Source of the DNA: Chelatococcus sp. HY11
GTDB taxonomy: Bacteria; Pseudomonadota; Alphaproteobacteria; Rhizobiales; Beijerinckiaceae
Direction of reading: 5' to 3'
DNA: 64,000 nucleotides
NCBI RefSeq assembly: GCF_018398335.1
Contig: NZ_JAHBRX010000002.1
Span: 1,674,001-1,738,000 of the forward strand
A program made the position numbers and the translations under genes. Of this stretch, positions 8,919 through 17,874 are shown piece by piece. Each line of letters opens with the position of its first letter. Position 1 is the first letter of the stretch. The notes beneath the pieces were generated by a model. It searched no databases. It was given only the letters and a program-made list of their open reading frames with translations, and was not told where the DNA came from.

Positions 8919-10633
8919 GAGGCTTGGCTCGCCTTTCGGGTTTCACATTGTCCGAATACGCCATGGTCCATGGTAGCGAGGAGGGATCGCGTGTAGTCGT
9001 GACGCGGATTGTTGAAGATCTCGCCAGTCGTGCCGTATTCGAGCATGCGCCCGTGGTAGAGGACGGCGATGCGATCACACATATAGCGCGCGACCTCGAG
9101 GTCATGGGTGATGAAGATCATCGCCATGCCTGTCTCCGCCTGAATATCCTTGAACAGGTTGAGCACGCCGGCGCGGACGGAGACGTCGAGCTTTGAGACC
9201 GCCTCGTCGGCGACGATCAAGGTCGGCGACAGGCAGATGGCTCGGGCGATCGCGACGCGCTGCAACTGTCCGCCAGAGAGCTCATGCGGATAGCGCTCCG
9301 CGTGCGCCTCCGTCAAACCAACGCGATGAAGCAGGGCATCGACACGCGCCGGCATCTGGGATCGAGAGCAGGCTTTGGCGACCCTGAGGGCATCGATCAG
9401 CGAAGCGCGCATGGTCTTGCGCGGGTTGAACGAGCCGGCGGGATCCTGGAATACCATCTGCAGATCGCGCCGCATGGGACGCAGCTGCGTTTCGGAGAGC
9501 CGGGTTATATCCTTGCCGCGATAGATGATGTTGCCGGCGGATGGCGTATAGAGACGCAATATCGTCCGGCCCAAGGTGGTCTTGCCGGAACCCGATTCAC
9601 CGACGAGACCGAGGATTTCACCCGGCGCTACGTCGAAGGAGATGTCGTCCAGGGCCTTGAAGGCCGGGTGTGAGCCACGACCGGGAAAGGTAACGGCGAG
9701 GTTGCGCACACTGACGAGAGGCGAGCCGCTATGGGGCGCATCGTCTCGCCGCGTCACGACGGCGGCACTCTTGTCCGTGCCGATGCGCGTCGTCAACCGG
9801 CCGTTGTCGCCGCCGCGCGCCAGTTCCTGCGCGGTGTCGATCAGCAGCCGCGTGTATTCATGCTGCGGGTTCTCGAAGATCTGCCGCGTCGGCCCGATCT
9901 CGACAAGCTCTCCAAAACGCATCACGGCGATGCGGTCGCAGAGTGTGGCCGCGACGGCCAGATCATGGGTCACGAAGATCATGCCGGCGGACAGCCGTTG
10001 GCGAATGTCGCGGAACAGTTCAAGAATTTGCTGCTCGACAATTTTGTCAAGATTGGTGGTAGGCTCATCCGCGATGATGAGATCGGGCTCCAGCGCGAGC
10101 ACGAGCGCGATCAGGGCGCGCTGCAGCATGCCGCCGCTGAGCTGGAAAGGATAGAGATCGATCGCCGCTTCCGCGCGCTTGATGCCGACGCCCCGCATCA
10201 ACGCGATCGCCTTCTCGCGGGTATTCCCGAGCCCCAGGCTTGTGTGCGGGCGATCCGGCCCGTGGGCGGTGGCGCGCGCGATGATGTGATGGAAATGCCA
10301 GCCGATCCGCTTGGACGGATTGAAGGAGGCGACGGGGTCCTGGAAGATCATCGCCATGCGGATGCCGCGCAGGGCGCCGAACTGGTATTCCGTCAATCCC
10401 GGCAGGGCGATGCCGTCAAAGCTCAGTTCCTTTGCCGCGACATGGGCGTTGCGCGGCAGAAGACGCAGCAGTGAGAGGCCGGTGATTGTCTTGCCGGAGC
10501 CTGACTCGCCGATAATGCCGAGGATCTCATTGCGGCCGACGGTAAGGTCGATGCCGTGGATGATCTTCGTCTCCTTGCCATGATTATGGAAGGACACGTT
10601 CAGGTCGCTGATGTTGACAAGCGGTGTCGCCAT
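8915..10633 (-). CDS. Dipeptide/nickel-type ABC transporter, fused double ATPase (DppD-DppF)
   Basis: A 572-residue protein containing two complete ATPase domains, equivalent to DppD and DppF in one chain. Domain 1 has Walker A GESGSGKT, signature LSGGM and Walker B LIIADEP; domain 2 has [14 protein letters not shown] and LIVADEA. Each is followed by the typical oligopeptide-type C-terminal extension (PQHEYTRLLIDTAQ and PRHDYTRSLLATM). Such fusions are common in Alphaproteobacteria. It follows the permease gene by four bases and energises that importer. Confidence 0.93.
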   Translation of the reverse strand: MATPLVNISDLNVSFHNHGKETKIIHGIDLTVGRNEILGIIGESGSGKTITGLSLLRLLPRNAHVAAKELSFDGIALPGLTEYQFGALRGIRMAMIFQDPVASFNPSKRIGWHFHHIIARATAHGPDRPHTSLGLGNTREKAIALMRGVGIKRAEAAIDLYPFQLSGGMLQRALIALVLALEPDLIIADEPTTNLDKIVEQQILELFRDIRQRLSAGMIFVTHDLAVAATLCDRIAVMRFGELVEIGPTRQIFENPQHEYTRLLIDTAQELARGGDNGRLTTRIGTDKSAAVVTRRDDAPHSGSPLVSVRNLAVTFPGRGSHPAFKALDDISFDVAPGEILGLVGESGSGKTTLGRTILRLYTPSAGNIIYRGKDITRLSETQLRPMRRDLQMVFQDPAGSFNPRKTMRASLIDALRVAKACSRSQMPARVDALLHRVGLTEAHAERYPHELSGGQLQRVAIARAICLSPTLIVADEAVSKLDVSVRAGVLNLFKDIQAETGMAMIFITHDLEVARYMCDRIAVLYHGRMLEYGTTGEIFNNPRHDYTRSLLATMDHGVFGQCETRKASQAS

Positions 10634-10637
10634 GGTC

Positions 10638-11480
10638 TTACGCGCGCTCCCGCAGGTGAGGATCAGTCATGTCGCGGATGCCGTCGCCCAGCAGATTGAG
10701 GCCGAGCAGTGCGATCGAAATGGCGATGCCGCTCATGGTCAGCACCCAGGGGGCGCGGCTGAAATACTCGCGCCCATCCGCCATCACCCCGCCGAGGGAC
10801 GGCGTGGGCGGCTGCACACCCAGCCCGATGAAGCTGAGGCCGGCTTCCAGGATGATGGCAAAGGCCACGCCGACGCTCGCCTGCACAAGGATAGCTGCGG
10901 AGATATTGGGGAAGATCTCAGCTACCATAACCGTGATTGGTCGCCTACCCATGAGGCGCGCGGCCTGGACATAGGATTCCTCTTTCACCAGCAAAGTCGT
11001 GTTGCGCGCGATACGGGTGAAGATGGGCAGATAGACAAGCGCGATGGCACCGATGATGTTGATCGACGAGAAGCCGAACAGCACCATCAGCAACATCGCA
11101 AGGATGAAGCTCGGAAAAGCGAACAGCAGATCAGCGACGCGCATGAAGACGGCATCGATCATGCCGCCGTGATAGCCGGACATGATCCCCATGAGACAGC
11201 CGGCAAGAGCCGCGATGGCAATAGCGACGAAGCTAATGATCAGGGATACCTGGCCCCCCGCAAGGACGCGCGCGAGCACGTCGCGGCCGAAGGAATCGGT
11301 GCCAAAGGGATGGCTCCAGCTCGGCGGAGAGAGGATGGCCATGAAATCCATGCTCTCCGGCGTGTGCGGAAGGAGGTATGGGCCGGCCAAGACCGAGAAG
11401 ACGACGAAGAAGGTGATGAGCAAGCCCGCTGCTGCCGTTCTGTTGTGGAAGAACCGGCCGACGGTCGTGGTGAATCGCAT
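10638..11480 (-). CDS. Dipeptide/nickel-type ABC permease, DppC-like
   Basis: Inner-membrane permease of 280 residues. It has the N-terminal single helix typical of DppC (AAGLLITFFVVFSVLAGPYL), the motif HPFGTDSFGRDVLARVLAG near residue 57, and the EAA-like loop YVQAARLMGRRPITVMVAEIFPN near residue 165. It pairs with the DppB-like permease upstream and with the fused ATPase downstream. Gene spacing (11 and 4 bases) indicates one transcript. Confidence 0.93.
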   Translation of the reverse strand: MRFTTTVGRFFHNRTAAAGLLITFFVVFSVLAGPYLLPHTPESMDFMAILSPPSWSHPFGTDSFGRDVLARVLAGGQVSLIISFVAIAIAALAGCLMGIMSGYHGGMIDAVFMRVADLLFAFPSFILAMLLMVLFGFSSINIIGAIALVYLPIFTRIARNTTLLVKEESYVQAARLMGRRPITVMVAEIFPNISAAILVQASVGVAFAIILEAGLSFIGLGVQPPTPSLGGVMADGREYFSRAPWVLTMSGIAISIALLGLNLLGDGIRDMTDPHLRERA

Positions 11481-11491
11481 GAGGCTGACCC

Positions 11492-12499
11492 CTAGCTTGA
11501 CCGGCGCGGATCCAGGGCCGCACAGATGAGATCAGTGATCATGTTGACGACAAGCACGATGAACAGGAATGTCACCGTACAAGCCTGCAATACAGGAAAG
11601 TCGCGGGCAAAGGCCCCGTCGACCATCAACGATCCGATGCCCGGTATCCCGAAGATGCGCTCGACGACGACGACACCACCAAGAATATAGCGGATCTGCA
11701 ATCCGATGACCGTCAGATAGGGTACGAGGGCGTTGCGCAGCACGAAGTGTACGAAGATGAACTGGCCTCGTAGGCCAAACGACTTGGCGGTGGTGACATA
11801 GGGCTTGTTCATCACATCGATGAGCACGGCACGCAAGGTGCGCGCGAAGACGGCCGCCATGGGCGCGGCGATCGCGAAAGCGGGCAGAAAGCCGAAATGC
11901 AGCGCCCGCAGGAAGTCATCGGCCGGTGAGACATAGCCGAAAGTCGGGAACAAGCCGAGATTAAGCGCCAATCCGAAGATGAGGACATAGCTCAGCCAGA
12001 AATCCGGCATGGAAATGCCGAAGACCGCGATCGATGTCGCCACCGTGTCCGCTGCGCGGCCGCGCTGGAGCGCCGCGATCGTGCCGAGCACGAGCGATAT
12101 GACGATCGCTATGGTGAGGGCATAGAGCCCGATGAAGACCGTCGCGGGCAGCTTCGTCAGAAGGAGCGTCGCGACGGGAACACCGCTGGCCAGTGCCAGC
12201 GATTGACCGAAATTGCCCTGCAGCATCTGCGTGAGCCACGCGAGATACTGCACATGTACAGGCGCGTCGAGACCATGCGCGGCCCGGAAGGCCGCGATGG
12301 CATCGGGCGACGCCTGCTCTCCGAGAGCCGACAAGGCAGGGTCGCCCGGCGCGGCTTTCATGGTGAAGAACACCACGAGCGTGCCGACGAGCAACACGCC
12401 CGCGCTCCCGAGAACCCTTTTGGCGATATAGACGAACAGGGCCCTCAGGCGCGCCATGCGCTCGCGGTGCAGCCCGGATTGCAGGGCGACGTCGGACAT
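11492..12499 (-). CDS. Dipeptide/nickel-type ABC permease, DppB-like
   Basis: Inner-membrane permease of 335 residues. It shows the DppB N-terminus (LFVYIAKRVLGSAGVLLVGTLVVFFTMKAAPGDP), a long periplasmic loop with the AFRAAHGLDAPVHVQYLAWL stretch, and the C-terminal ending DLICAALDPR. It lies 11 bases after the binding-protein gene. Together with the genes on both sides it forms a complete oligopeptide-class importer, a class that also carries nickel, opines and glutathione, so the ligand need not be a peptide. Confidence 0.93.
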   Translation of the reverse strand: MSDVALQSGLHRERMARLRALFVYIAKRVLGSAGVLLVGTLVVFFTMKAAPGDPALSALGEQASPDAIAAFRAAHGLDAPVHVQYLAWLTQMLQGNFGQSLALASGVPVATLLLTKLPATVFIGLYALTIAIVISLVLGTIAALQRGRAADTVATSIAVFGISMPDFWLSYVLIFGLALNLGLFPTFGYVSPADDFLRALHFGFLPAFAIAAPMAAVFARTLRAVLIDVMNKPYVTTAKSFGLRGQFIFVHFVLRNALVPYLTVIGLQIRYILGGVVVVERIFGIPGIGSLMVDGAFARDFPVLQACTVTFLFIVLVVNMITDLICAALDPRRSS

Positions 12500-12510
12500 T
12501 AAGGCCTGCC

Positions 12511-14073
12511 TCAGGTCGTCTTGATGTTGATGAACTGGTCGCCGAAGTTCGAATAGGGCTTCTGAACAAAGCCGCTCACGCCCTTGCGCAGCAGGTTATG
12601 GATATTGGACGTGAAACACGGGATGAACGGCAGATCCTCCATCACGACCTTCTCGGCCTTGTGATACAGCTCCGCGCGCTTGGCCTGGTCCATCTCGCGG
12701 GCGGCCGCCTCGATCAGGGTGTCGGCCTCGGGGTTGGAATAGCCGCCGAAATTGCGCCATCCCTTCGAGTGGAAAATATCGTTGATGTATTCATCGGGAT
12801 CAACGAGGCCGAGCCAGCCCCAGACCGAGCAGACAAAGTCGCCGGACTGCTGACGCGCGTAAGCGGCGTTGGCGTCCGTGACCTCGACCGTGAATTTGGT
12901 GCCGAGTGTCTGGTTGACCTGGGCTACGAAGATCTCGGCAAATCGCTTCCACCAGCTCCCGCCCCAGGTGACCACCGCCACCGTCTGTTCGCCCGGCTTG
13001 TAGCGGGACTTCGCCATCTCGGCCTTGGCGGCTTCAGGATTGAACAGGGTCTGCGGCGGACGAATATTGGAATAGTAATCGCCGAGAAGCGGCGGGAAGA
13101 TGCCGTGTGACGTCGCGCCCTCGCCAAAGATCACCGCGTTGACCATCGCCTCACGTTGGAAGGCCATGGATACGGCGCGGCGGAAATGCGGATCGTCGAA
13201 GGGCGCCTTCCTCAGATTGAGCGAGAGGAAGCGCATGTTCAATCCGGGCTGCTTCAGGATCGTCGCGTTGGGATTGCTTGACAACTGCGGAACGTCGGCC
13301 GCCGGCACCGTGCTGGTCAGATCGATCTGGTTCCCCAGCAGCGCCGTGACGCCGCTCGATTCCTCGGCAATGAGCGGCACTTCGACGGTCTCGATCGTCG
13401 GCGCGCCGCCGAAATAGTCCTTGTGGGCAGCAAGCTTCAGCCCGGTGCCGGCAGACCAGGATTCAAGCTTGTAGGGTCCTGTGCCGATCGGTTTGCGCGC
13501 GAAGGCTTCCGCGCCCATGGCCTCGACAGCCTTGCGCGGCACGATCTGCGTGCCGGTGCGGGAGTTGGTCAGGAAGGTCAGGAGAGGCGCGAAGGGCCGC
13601 TTCGTATAGATCCGCACCGTCAGCGGATCAACGGCCTCCACGCGGTCGACGGCCGCGACCTTCGCCCGGTTCGGCGACGCGAAGGATTCGTTGAGGATCC
13701 GTTCGATCGAGAATTTGACGTCGTCCGAGGTCATCTCGGAGCCGTCGTGGAACTTGACGCCCTTGCGCAGTTTGAACTCGATGGAGCCGTCTTCCAGCGT
13801 CTTGTAGGATTCCGCGAGATCCGGGACGATATTCATCTTGTCGTCAAAGGTCAGCAGCCCGTTATACAGCGACCAGATGACATAGAACTCGGGAATGAGC
13901 GTCGCCTTCCCCGGATCGAGCGTATTGATCACGCTGTAGCCAGTGATGGCCGCCCGCAAATGTGGCGCGGCTGCAAAGGCCACCCGTGCGTTTCCACCTA
14001 GAACGCCTGCTGCGGCTATGGCGCCAATACCTTTGAACACGGTGCGACGCGGTATGGATATGCTCGTATGCAT
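12511..14073 (-). CDS. ABC transporter solute-binding protein, family 5 (DppA/OppA-like), probable Tat signal
   Basis: Periplasmic binding protein of 520 residues, the usual size for family 5. The N-terminus (PRRTVFKGIGAIAAAGVLGG) carries an RR pair, a Phe and a moderate hydrophobic core ending near AFAA, which resembles a twin-arginine signal but departs by one residue from the S-R-R-x-F-L-K consensus. The family 5 signature stretch (LRKGVKFHDGSEMTSDDVKFSIERI) is near residues 100-125. A good AAGGAG ribosome site and a TATTAT-like -10 sequence occur in the 78 bases upstream, so the gene may have its own promoter besides readthrough from the monooxygenase gene. Confidence 0.92.
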   Translation of the reverse strand: MHTSISIPRRTVFKGIGAIAAAGVLGGNARVAFAAAPHLRAAITGYSVINTLDPGKATLIPEFYVIWSLYNGLLTFDDKMNIVPDLAESYKTLEDGSIEFKLRKGVKFHDGSEMTSDDVKFSIERILNESFASPNRAKVAAVDRVEAVDPLTVRIYTKRPFAPLLTFLTNSRTGTQIVPRKAVEAMGAEAFARKPIGTGPYKLESWSAGTGLKLAAHKDYFGGAPTIETVEVPLIAEESSGVTALLGNQIDLTSTVPAADVPQLSSNPNATILKQPGLNMRFLSLNLRKAPFDDPHFRRAVSMAFQREAMVNAVIFGEGATSHGIFPPLLGDYYSNIRPPQTLFNPEAAKAEMAKSRYKPGEQTVAVVTWGGSWWKRFAEIFVAQVNQTLGTKFTVEVTDANAAYARQQSGDFVCSVWGWLGLVDPDEYINDIFHSKGWRNFGGYSNPEADTLIEAAAREMDQAKRAELYHKAEKVVMEDLPFIPCFTSNIHNLLRKGVSGFVQKPYSNFGDQFINIKTT

Positions 14074-14151
14074 CCTCTGGCTCCTTTTTATATAATATTC
14101 CGGCTTATTCTATTTAGGTATCCTGCGGCGGCGCGTCGGTTCGGCTGCGGA

Positions 14152-15474
14152 TCACGCGGCTTCCGTCGGGCTCGCGAGCCCGAGATTGCCCCGCAGCGTC
14201 GTTGCCTCGTAGTCCGACCGGAAAAGCCCGCGCCTGCGCAGCTCCGGAACGATGAATGTCGCGAGATCATCCATGCCTTGCGGGAGAATGGGCGGGCAGA
14301 TGTTGAAGCCGTCCGCCGCGCCTGTCTCGAACCAGTGCTGGAGGTCATCGACGATATCCTCGGCCGTTCCGATGAGGTAGCGGCCGGTATAGCCGGCGGC
14401 AACGTCCTCGTAGAGTTGCCTGATCGTGAGGTTTTCCCGACGAGCCTTGGCGAGGAGATTGCCGCCAATGCTGATGCCATTCGTGAAGAAATCAGGCGGC
14501 AGCGGCTTGTCGAGATCGTAGGCGGAGAGATCGCCGCAGAAAGTGTAAAGAAGCGCCAGCCCCGCCACAGGATCGATCAGCCGCTGCAACTCGTCGAACT
14601 TGGCCTGAGCCTCGGCCTTCGTCGCCCCGACATAGAGCGTGACACCAGGCATGATCAGCGGCGCGCCGGAGCGGCGCCCGAATGAGGCGGCACGATCCTT
14701 GAGATCGGCATAGAAGGTTCGCGCTTCTCCGACATCCAGCGAGTTCGTGTAGACGACATGCGCGTGCTCGGCGGCGATATCGCGGCCCTGCGATGACGCG
14801 CCGGCCTGGACGATGATCGGCTCACCTTGCGGGGTCCGGCAGGAGTTCAACGGGCCGCGAACCGAGAAGAATTTGCCCTTGTGATTGAGAATATGAAGCT
14901 TCTCAGGGTCGTAGAACTGCCCCGTTGCCTTGTCGTGAGTGAAGGCATCCGCGTCCCAGCTGCTCCATAGCCCCTTGACGACTTGCACGAATTCAGCGGC
15001 GCGGGCGTAGCGCTCATCCTTCTCAAGATTGGCGACCCGATTGAAGTTCTGCGCCTCCTGGTCGGACCAGGACGTGACGACGTTCCATCCGGCGCGGCCC
15101 TTGCTGATGTGATCGAGCGAAGCATATTTGCGCGCGACGTGGAATGGCTCGTTGTAGGTCGTCGAGGCCGTGGCGACGAGCCCGACCCGGCTGGTGCAGG
15201 CGGCTATGGCAGAGAGCAGGGTCAGCGGTTCGAGTTCTGCATTTTTCATGTCGCGAGACAAGGCGCCCGCCGGGTTGTCGGAACCGCGCACAGCGACACC
15301 GTCGGCAAAAAAGATCATGTCGAGCTTGGCAGCCTCGGCCTTGCGCGCGATATCGCGGTAGGTTTCGAATTCGACGATGCTCGTCGGCTGGAAATCGGGG
15401 TGGCGCCACGCGGCGATATGGTAGCCGAGATAGCGCATCGACAGCCCGAGCCGCATCTGCCGAGATGCATTCAT
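14152..15474 (-). CDS. Flavin-dependent monooxygenase, NtaA/SnaA/DszA family
   Basis: Bacterial-luciferase-like FMN-dependent monooxygenase of about 440 residues, using reduced flavin supplied by a separate reductase. The family pattern is clear: LGYHIAAWRHPD near the N-terminus, ADGVAVRG near residue 60, and AGWNVVTSWSDQEAQNFNR near 135-155. I use the ATG at 15474, which follows an AAGGGGA ribosome site; an upstream in-frame start would add nine residues. Relatives act on nitrilotriacetate, EDTA, dibenzothiophene sulfone or other C-N and C-S compounds. It is first in the operon with the importer and the dehydrogenase. No flavin reductase gene is in the cassette. Confidence 0.9.
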   Translation of the reverse strand: MNASRQMRLGLSMRYLGYHIAAWRHPDFQPTSIVEFETYRDIARKAEAAKLDMIFFADGVAVRGSDNPAGALSRDMKNAELEPLTLLSAIAACTSRVGLVATASTTYNEPFHVARKYASLDHISKGRAGWNVVTSWSDQEAQNFNRVANLEKDERYARAAEFVQVVKGLWSSWDADAFTHDKATGQFYDPEKLHILNHKGKFFSVRGPLNSCRTPQGEPIIVQAGASSQGRDIAAEHAHVVYTNSLDVGEARTFYADLKDRAASFGRRSGAPLIMPGVTLYVGATKAEAQAKFDELQRLIDPVAGLALLYTFCGDLSAYDLDKPLPPDFFTNGISIGGNLLAKARRENLTIRQLYEDVAAGYTGRYLIGTAEDIVDDLQHWFETGAADGFNICPPILPQGMDDLATFIVPELRRRGLFRSDYEATTLRGNLGLASPTEAA

Positions 15475-15856
15475 CTTCGTTCCCCTTCGTTTGCCTGCCA
15501 CGCAAAGCGCATGCGGAAGGCGTGGCCCGCCTGTAGTTCAATCACGGAATGCTGACCGCCGCCTCAATGAACCTCATTCCGTATACCGATATCCTATCGC
15601 GGTCTCACGATAGCGCAAATGCATTTTTTGCGAGCCATGGCTTTTGATCTATATCCCCCATGGGACGGATTGTTTTATATATCTGAAATATAAAAGTTAA
15701 TCCGATTCCTAGAAGAATTAATACCACGCCTTACCGAGCGAAAAACGGTTGCGCTCATCTTTCTGGATTGAGCCTGCTTGCCCATTGAGTATACTAAAAC
15801 GGCGCCGCAACGGTTGTTCTCGACCAAGCGCTCCGCGACGCCAGCGAAAGACGACG
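15475..15856. promoter_or_regulatory. Divergent promoter region of the monooxygenase and GntR operons
   Basis: This 382-base gap is distinctly AT-richer than its surroundings, carries no convincing gene and must hold two divergent promoters. Three dyads are visible: 15594-15613 (6-bp arms, 8-base spacer), 15614-15632 (6-bp arms, 7-base spacer) and a large one at 15666-15704. A near-palindrome around AGTATACT lies at 15785-15799, close to the regulator start. The GntR-type protein encoded next door is the obvious candidate to bind here. Confidence 0.7.
15666..15704. promoter_or_regulatory. 39-bp palindrome, candidate operator
   Basis: Perfect inner arms of 8 bp (15673-15680 and 15688-15695) flank a 7-base centre, and outer arms CGGATT (15666-15671) and AATCCG (15699-15704) extend the symmetry. 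It sits midway between the divergent starts at 15474 and 15857. A dyad of this size between divergent genes is best explained as a regulator-binding site, probably for the adjacent GntR-family protein. Confidence 0.65.
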
Positions 15857-16543
15857 ATGCACGATGTGAATGGGAACGATGCCGGTAGCGCCTCCCTTGG
15901 CGACCAGGCGCATGAAGGACTGAAGACTAGGATTCTGCGGCACGAGTTCCTCATGGGGGCAGTGCTGAAGGAGGACGAGGTCGCTTCCTGGTTCGGTGGC
16001 AGCCGTATTCCTGCACGTGATGCATTGCGGCGGCTGGAGCAGGAGGGCCTGGTCGAGCGGGTGGGGCGTCGCTACGCCGTCCGGACCTACTCCTATCCCG
16101 AGATCCTGGTGACCTACCGTCTGCGGGCGGCGCTGGAACATCTCTCGGTGGAACTCGCGGTCGCCAATCGCAGCGCCGAGGGGCTCGACCGTGTCGCTCA
16201 CATTCTCGAGCTGCAACGTGCATCGCTGCAAACAGTTAGCCGCGGCGAGTTCAGCGATCTTGATACGGCCTTTCACCTGTCGATCGCTGAAATGAGCCAA
16301 CTGGAGATGCTGCAGCGTGAATTGTCGCTCATTCTTAATCGCGCCCGCCTGATCCGCACCAACGAACTGGCCATCGATGCCGGGCCCGAGGGCGCGTATC
16401 GCGATCACTGCCGGATTTTTGCCGCCCTGCAGCGCGGAGATGCCGGCACGGCAAAGGCCGAGCTCGATTATCACTTTGCCACGACGGTTCGTCTGCACGC
16501 GATGTCCAGTGCGCCGGACGCTACCCAGGGTTCTGCGAAATGA
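15857..16543 (+). CDS. GntR-family transcriptional regulator, FCD (FadR) subfamily
   Basis: DNA-binding regulator of about 228 residues from the ATG at 15857; the frame stays open upstream to 15749, but that part is not conserved-looking. A winged helix (LKTRILRHEFLMGAVLKEDEVASWFGGSRIPARDALRRLEQEGLVE) is followed by a helical FCD effector domain whose metal-ligand pattern is visible (DTAFHLSIAE, RDHCRIF, YHFATTVRLH). The stop overlaps the FAD oxidase start in an ATGA. It probably controls both its own operon and the divergent monooxygenase-importer operon, with a carboxylate as effector. Confidence 0.9.
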   Translation: MHDVNGNDAGSASLGDQAHEGLKTRILRHEFLMGAVLKEDEVASWFGGSRIPARDALRRLEQEGLVERVGRRYAVRTYSYPEILVTYRLRAALEHLSVELAVANRSAEGLDRVAHILELQRASLQTVSRGEFSDLDTAFHLSIAEMSQLEMLQRELSLILNRARLIRTNELAIDAGPEGAYRDHCRIFAALQRGDAGTAKAELDYHFATTVRLHAMSSAPDATQGSAK

Positions 16544-17838
16544 ATTACGCGAATGACTGCATCAATACGTTCCCGACACTATGGTCGGCGACGGTCAAAG
16601 AGGACGATCCCTCGCGCCCGCTGGATGGCGACACGACATGCGACGTGGCGATCATCGGCGCGGGCTATACCGGCCTTTCCGCAGCCCTCGTCCTGGCCAA
16701 AGGCGGCGCCAATGTCCGTGTGATCGAGGGCGGATATCCCGGTTGGGGCGGTTCGGGGCGCAATAGCGGTGCCGTCATCCGCGGTTTCAAGAGCAGTCGT
16801 TCCGGCCTGATCCGGGAGTTCGGCCCGCAGCGTGGCCGCGCCATGGCAGATTTCGGCGCGACAACCACAGACGTCGTCTATGATTTCATCAGTACCTACG
16901 ACATCCAATGTGATCTCAAGCGCACCGGCTGGATCCTGCCCGCGCATAACACGGCGGGGCTGAGGCGGGTGGAGGAGCGCCAGCGCACCTGGACAGCCGA
17001 TGGGATCGGCGGTTTGGACATGCTCTCGCGCGACGAGCTTTCCCGCTTGCTGGGTTCTTCGGCCTATATCGGCGGAATGATTGACCATGAGGGCGCCTCT
17101 CTCAACCCGCTGGGCTATGCGCGTGGGCTGGCGCGGGCTGCCATCGCGGAAGGCGCGACAGTGCATCGTGAGACGCCTGCGAAGGGCGTATCGCGGCAAC
17201 CGCGGGGGTGGGTGGTCGAGACATCGCGCGGCCGCGTGACGGCCTCGACAGTTATCATCGCGGCAGACGCCTATTCCAGTGGGTTGAGCGCGAGCGTCGA
17301 GCGGACGATGGCGACCATCCATACCAATATCGTCGCCACAAAGCCGCTGTCGGCTGCGCTGGCCGCAGACATATTGCCGGGCGAGCAGGCCGTGTCGGAC
17401 AGTCGACGTATTCTCTATTACTGGCATAAGGACCCTTACGGGCGCGTGCTGTTCGGTACACGTGGCACCTTATCCGGTCCCCGGCAGGCGGAGGACTTCG
17501 CTCATGTTGAGGCCGCGCTCGCCAAGATCTATCCGCAGCTTCGGGGCGCGGAGATTGAATTTCGCTGGTCAGGTAAAGTCGGGCTTACCCGGGATTTCCT
17601 GCCGCATATCGACCAGCCGGAGCCTGGGCTGTGGACATCCCATGGCTATTGCGGACGCGGCGTCGCCATGGCCAGCGCCTATGGCAAGTTGCTTGGCGAG
17701 ACTATTTTGCAGGACCGCTCGCAGGCCACACTGCCGGTTCCGAACACGCCCGCGCCCCGTATGCCGCCTTCGCCGATCAGCGACCTTGGCATCGTTACCG
17801 TGACGCAGCTCTATCGCGTGATGGATATTTTCGCCTGA
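16540..17838 (+). CDS. FAD-dependent amine/amino-acid oxidase, DAO (PuuB/OrdL-like)
   Basis: FAD oxidoreductase of 432 residues of the DAO superfamily. The dinucleotide-binding motif is IIGAGYTGLSAALVLAKGG (about residues 35-53), followed by the GGYPGWGGSGRNSGAVIRGF stretch typical of the PuuB/OrdL branch, which oxidises secondary amines such as gamma-glutamylputrescine. The C-terminal FAD-contacting region reads WTSHGYCGRGVAMASAYGKLL. It is translationally coupled to the GntR regulator. Beside a C-N monooxygenase and an importer, a role in breaking a C-N bond of the imported compound is plausible. Confidence 0.88.
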   Translation: MNYANDCINTFPTLWSATVKEDDPSRPLDGDTTCDVAIIGAGYTGLSAALVLAKGGANVRVIEGGYPGWGGSGRNSGAVIRGFKSSRSGLIREFGPQRGRAMADFGATTTDVVYDFISTYDIQCDLKRTGWILPAHNTAGLRRVEERQRTWTADGIGGLDMLSRDELSRLLGSSAYIGGMIDHEGASLNPLGYARGLARAAIAEGATVHRETPAKGVSRQPRGWVVETSRGRVTASTVIIAADAYSSGLSASVERTMATIHTNIVATKPLSAALAADILPGEQAVSDSRRILYYWHKDPYGRVLFGTRGTLSGPRQAEDFAHVEAALAKIYPQLRGAEIEFRWSGKVGLTRDFLPHIDQPEPGLWTSHGYCGRGVAMASAYGKLLGETILQDRSQATLPVPNTPAPRMPPSPISDLGIVTVTQLYRVMDIFA

Positions 17839-17874
17839 CTATCTATCCGCGAGGGCGTTCGCGCGCCCGTCCTC

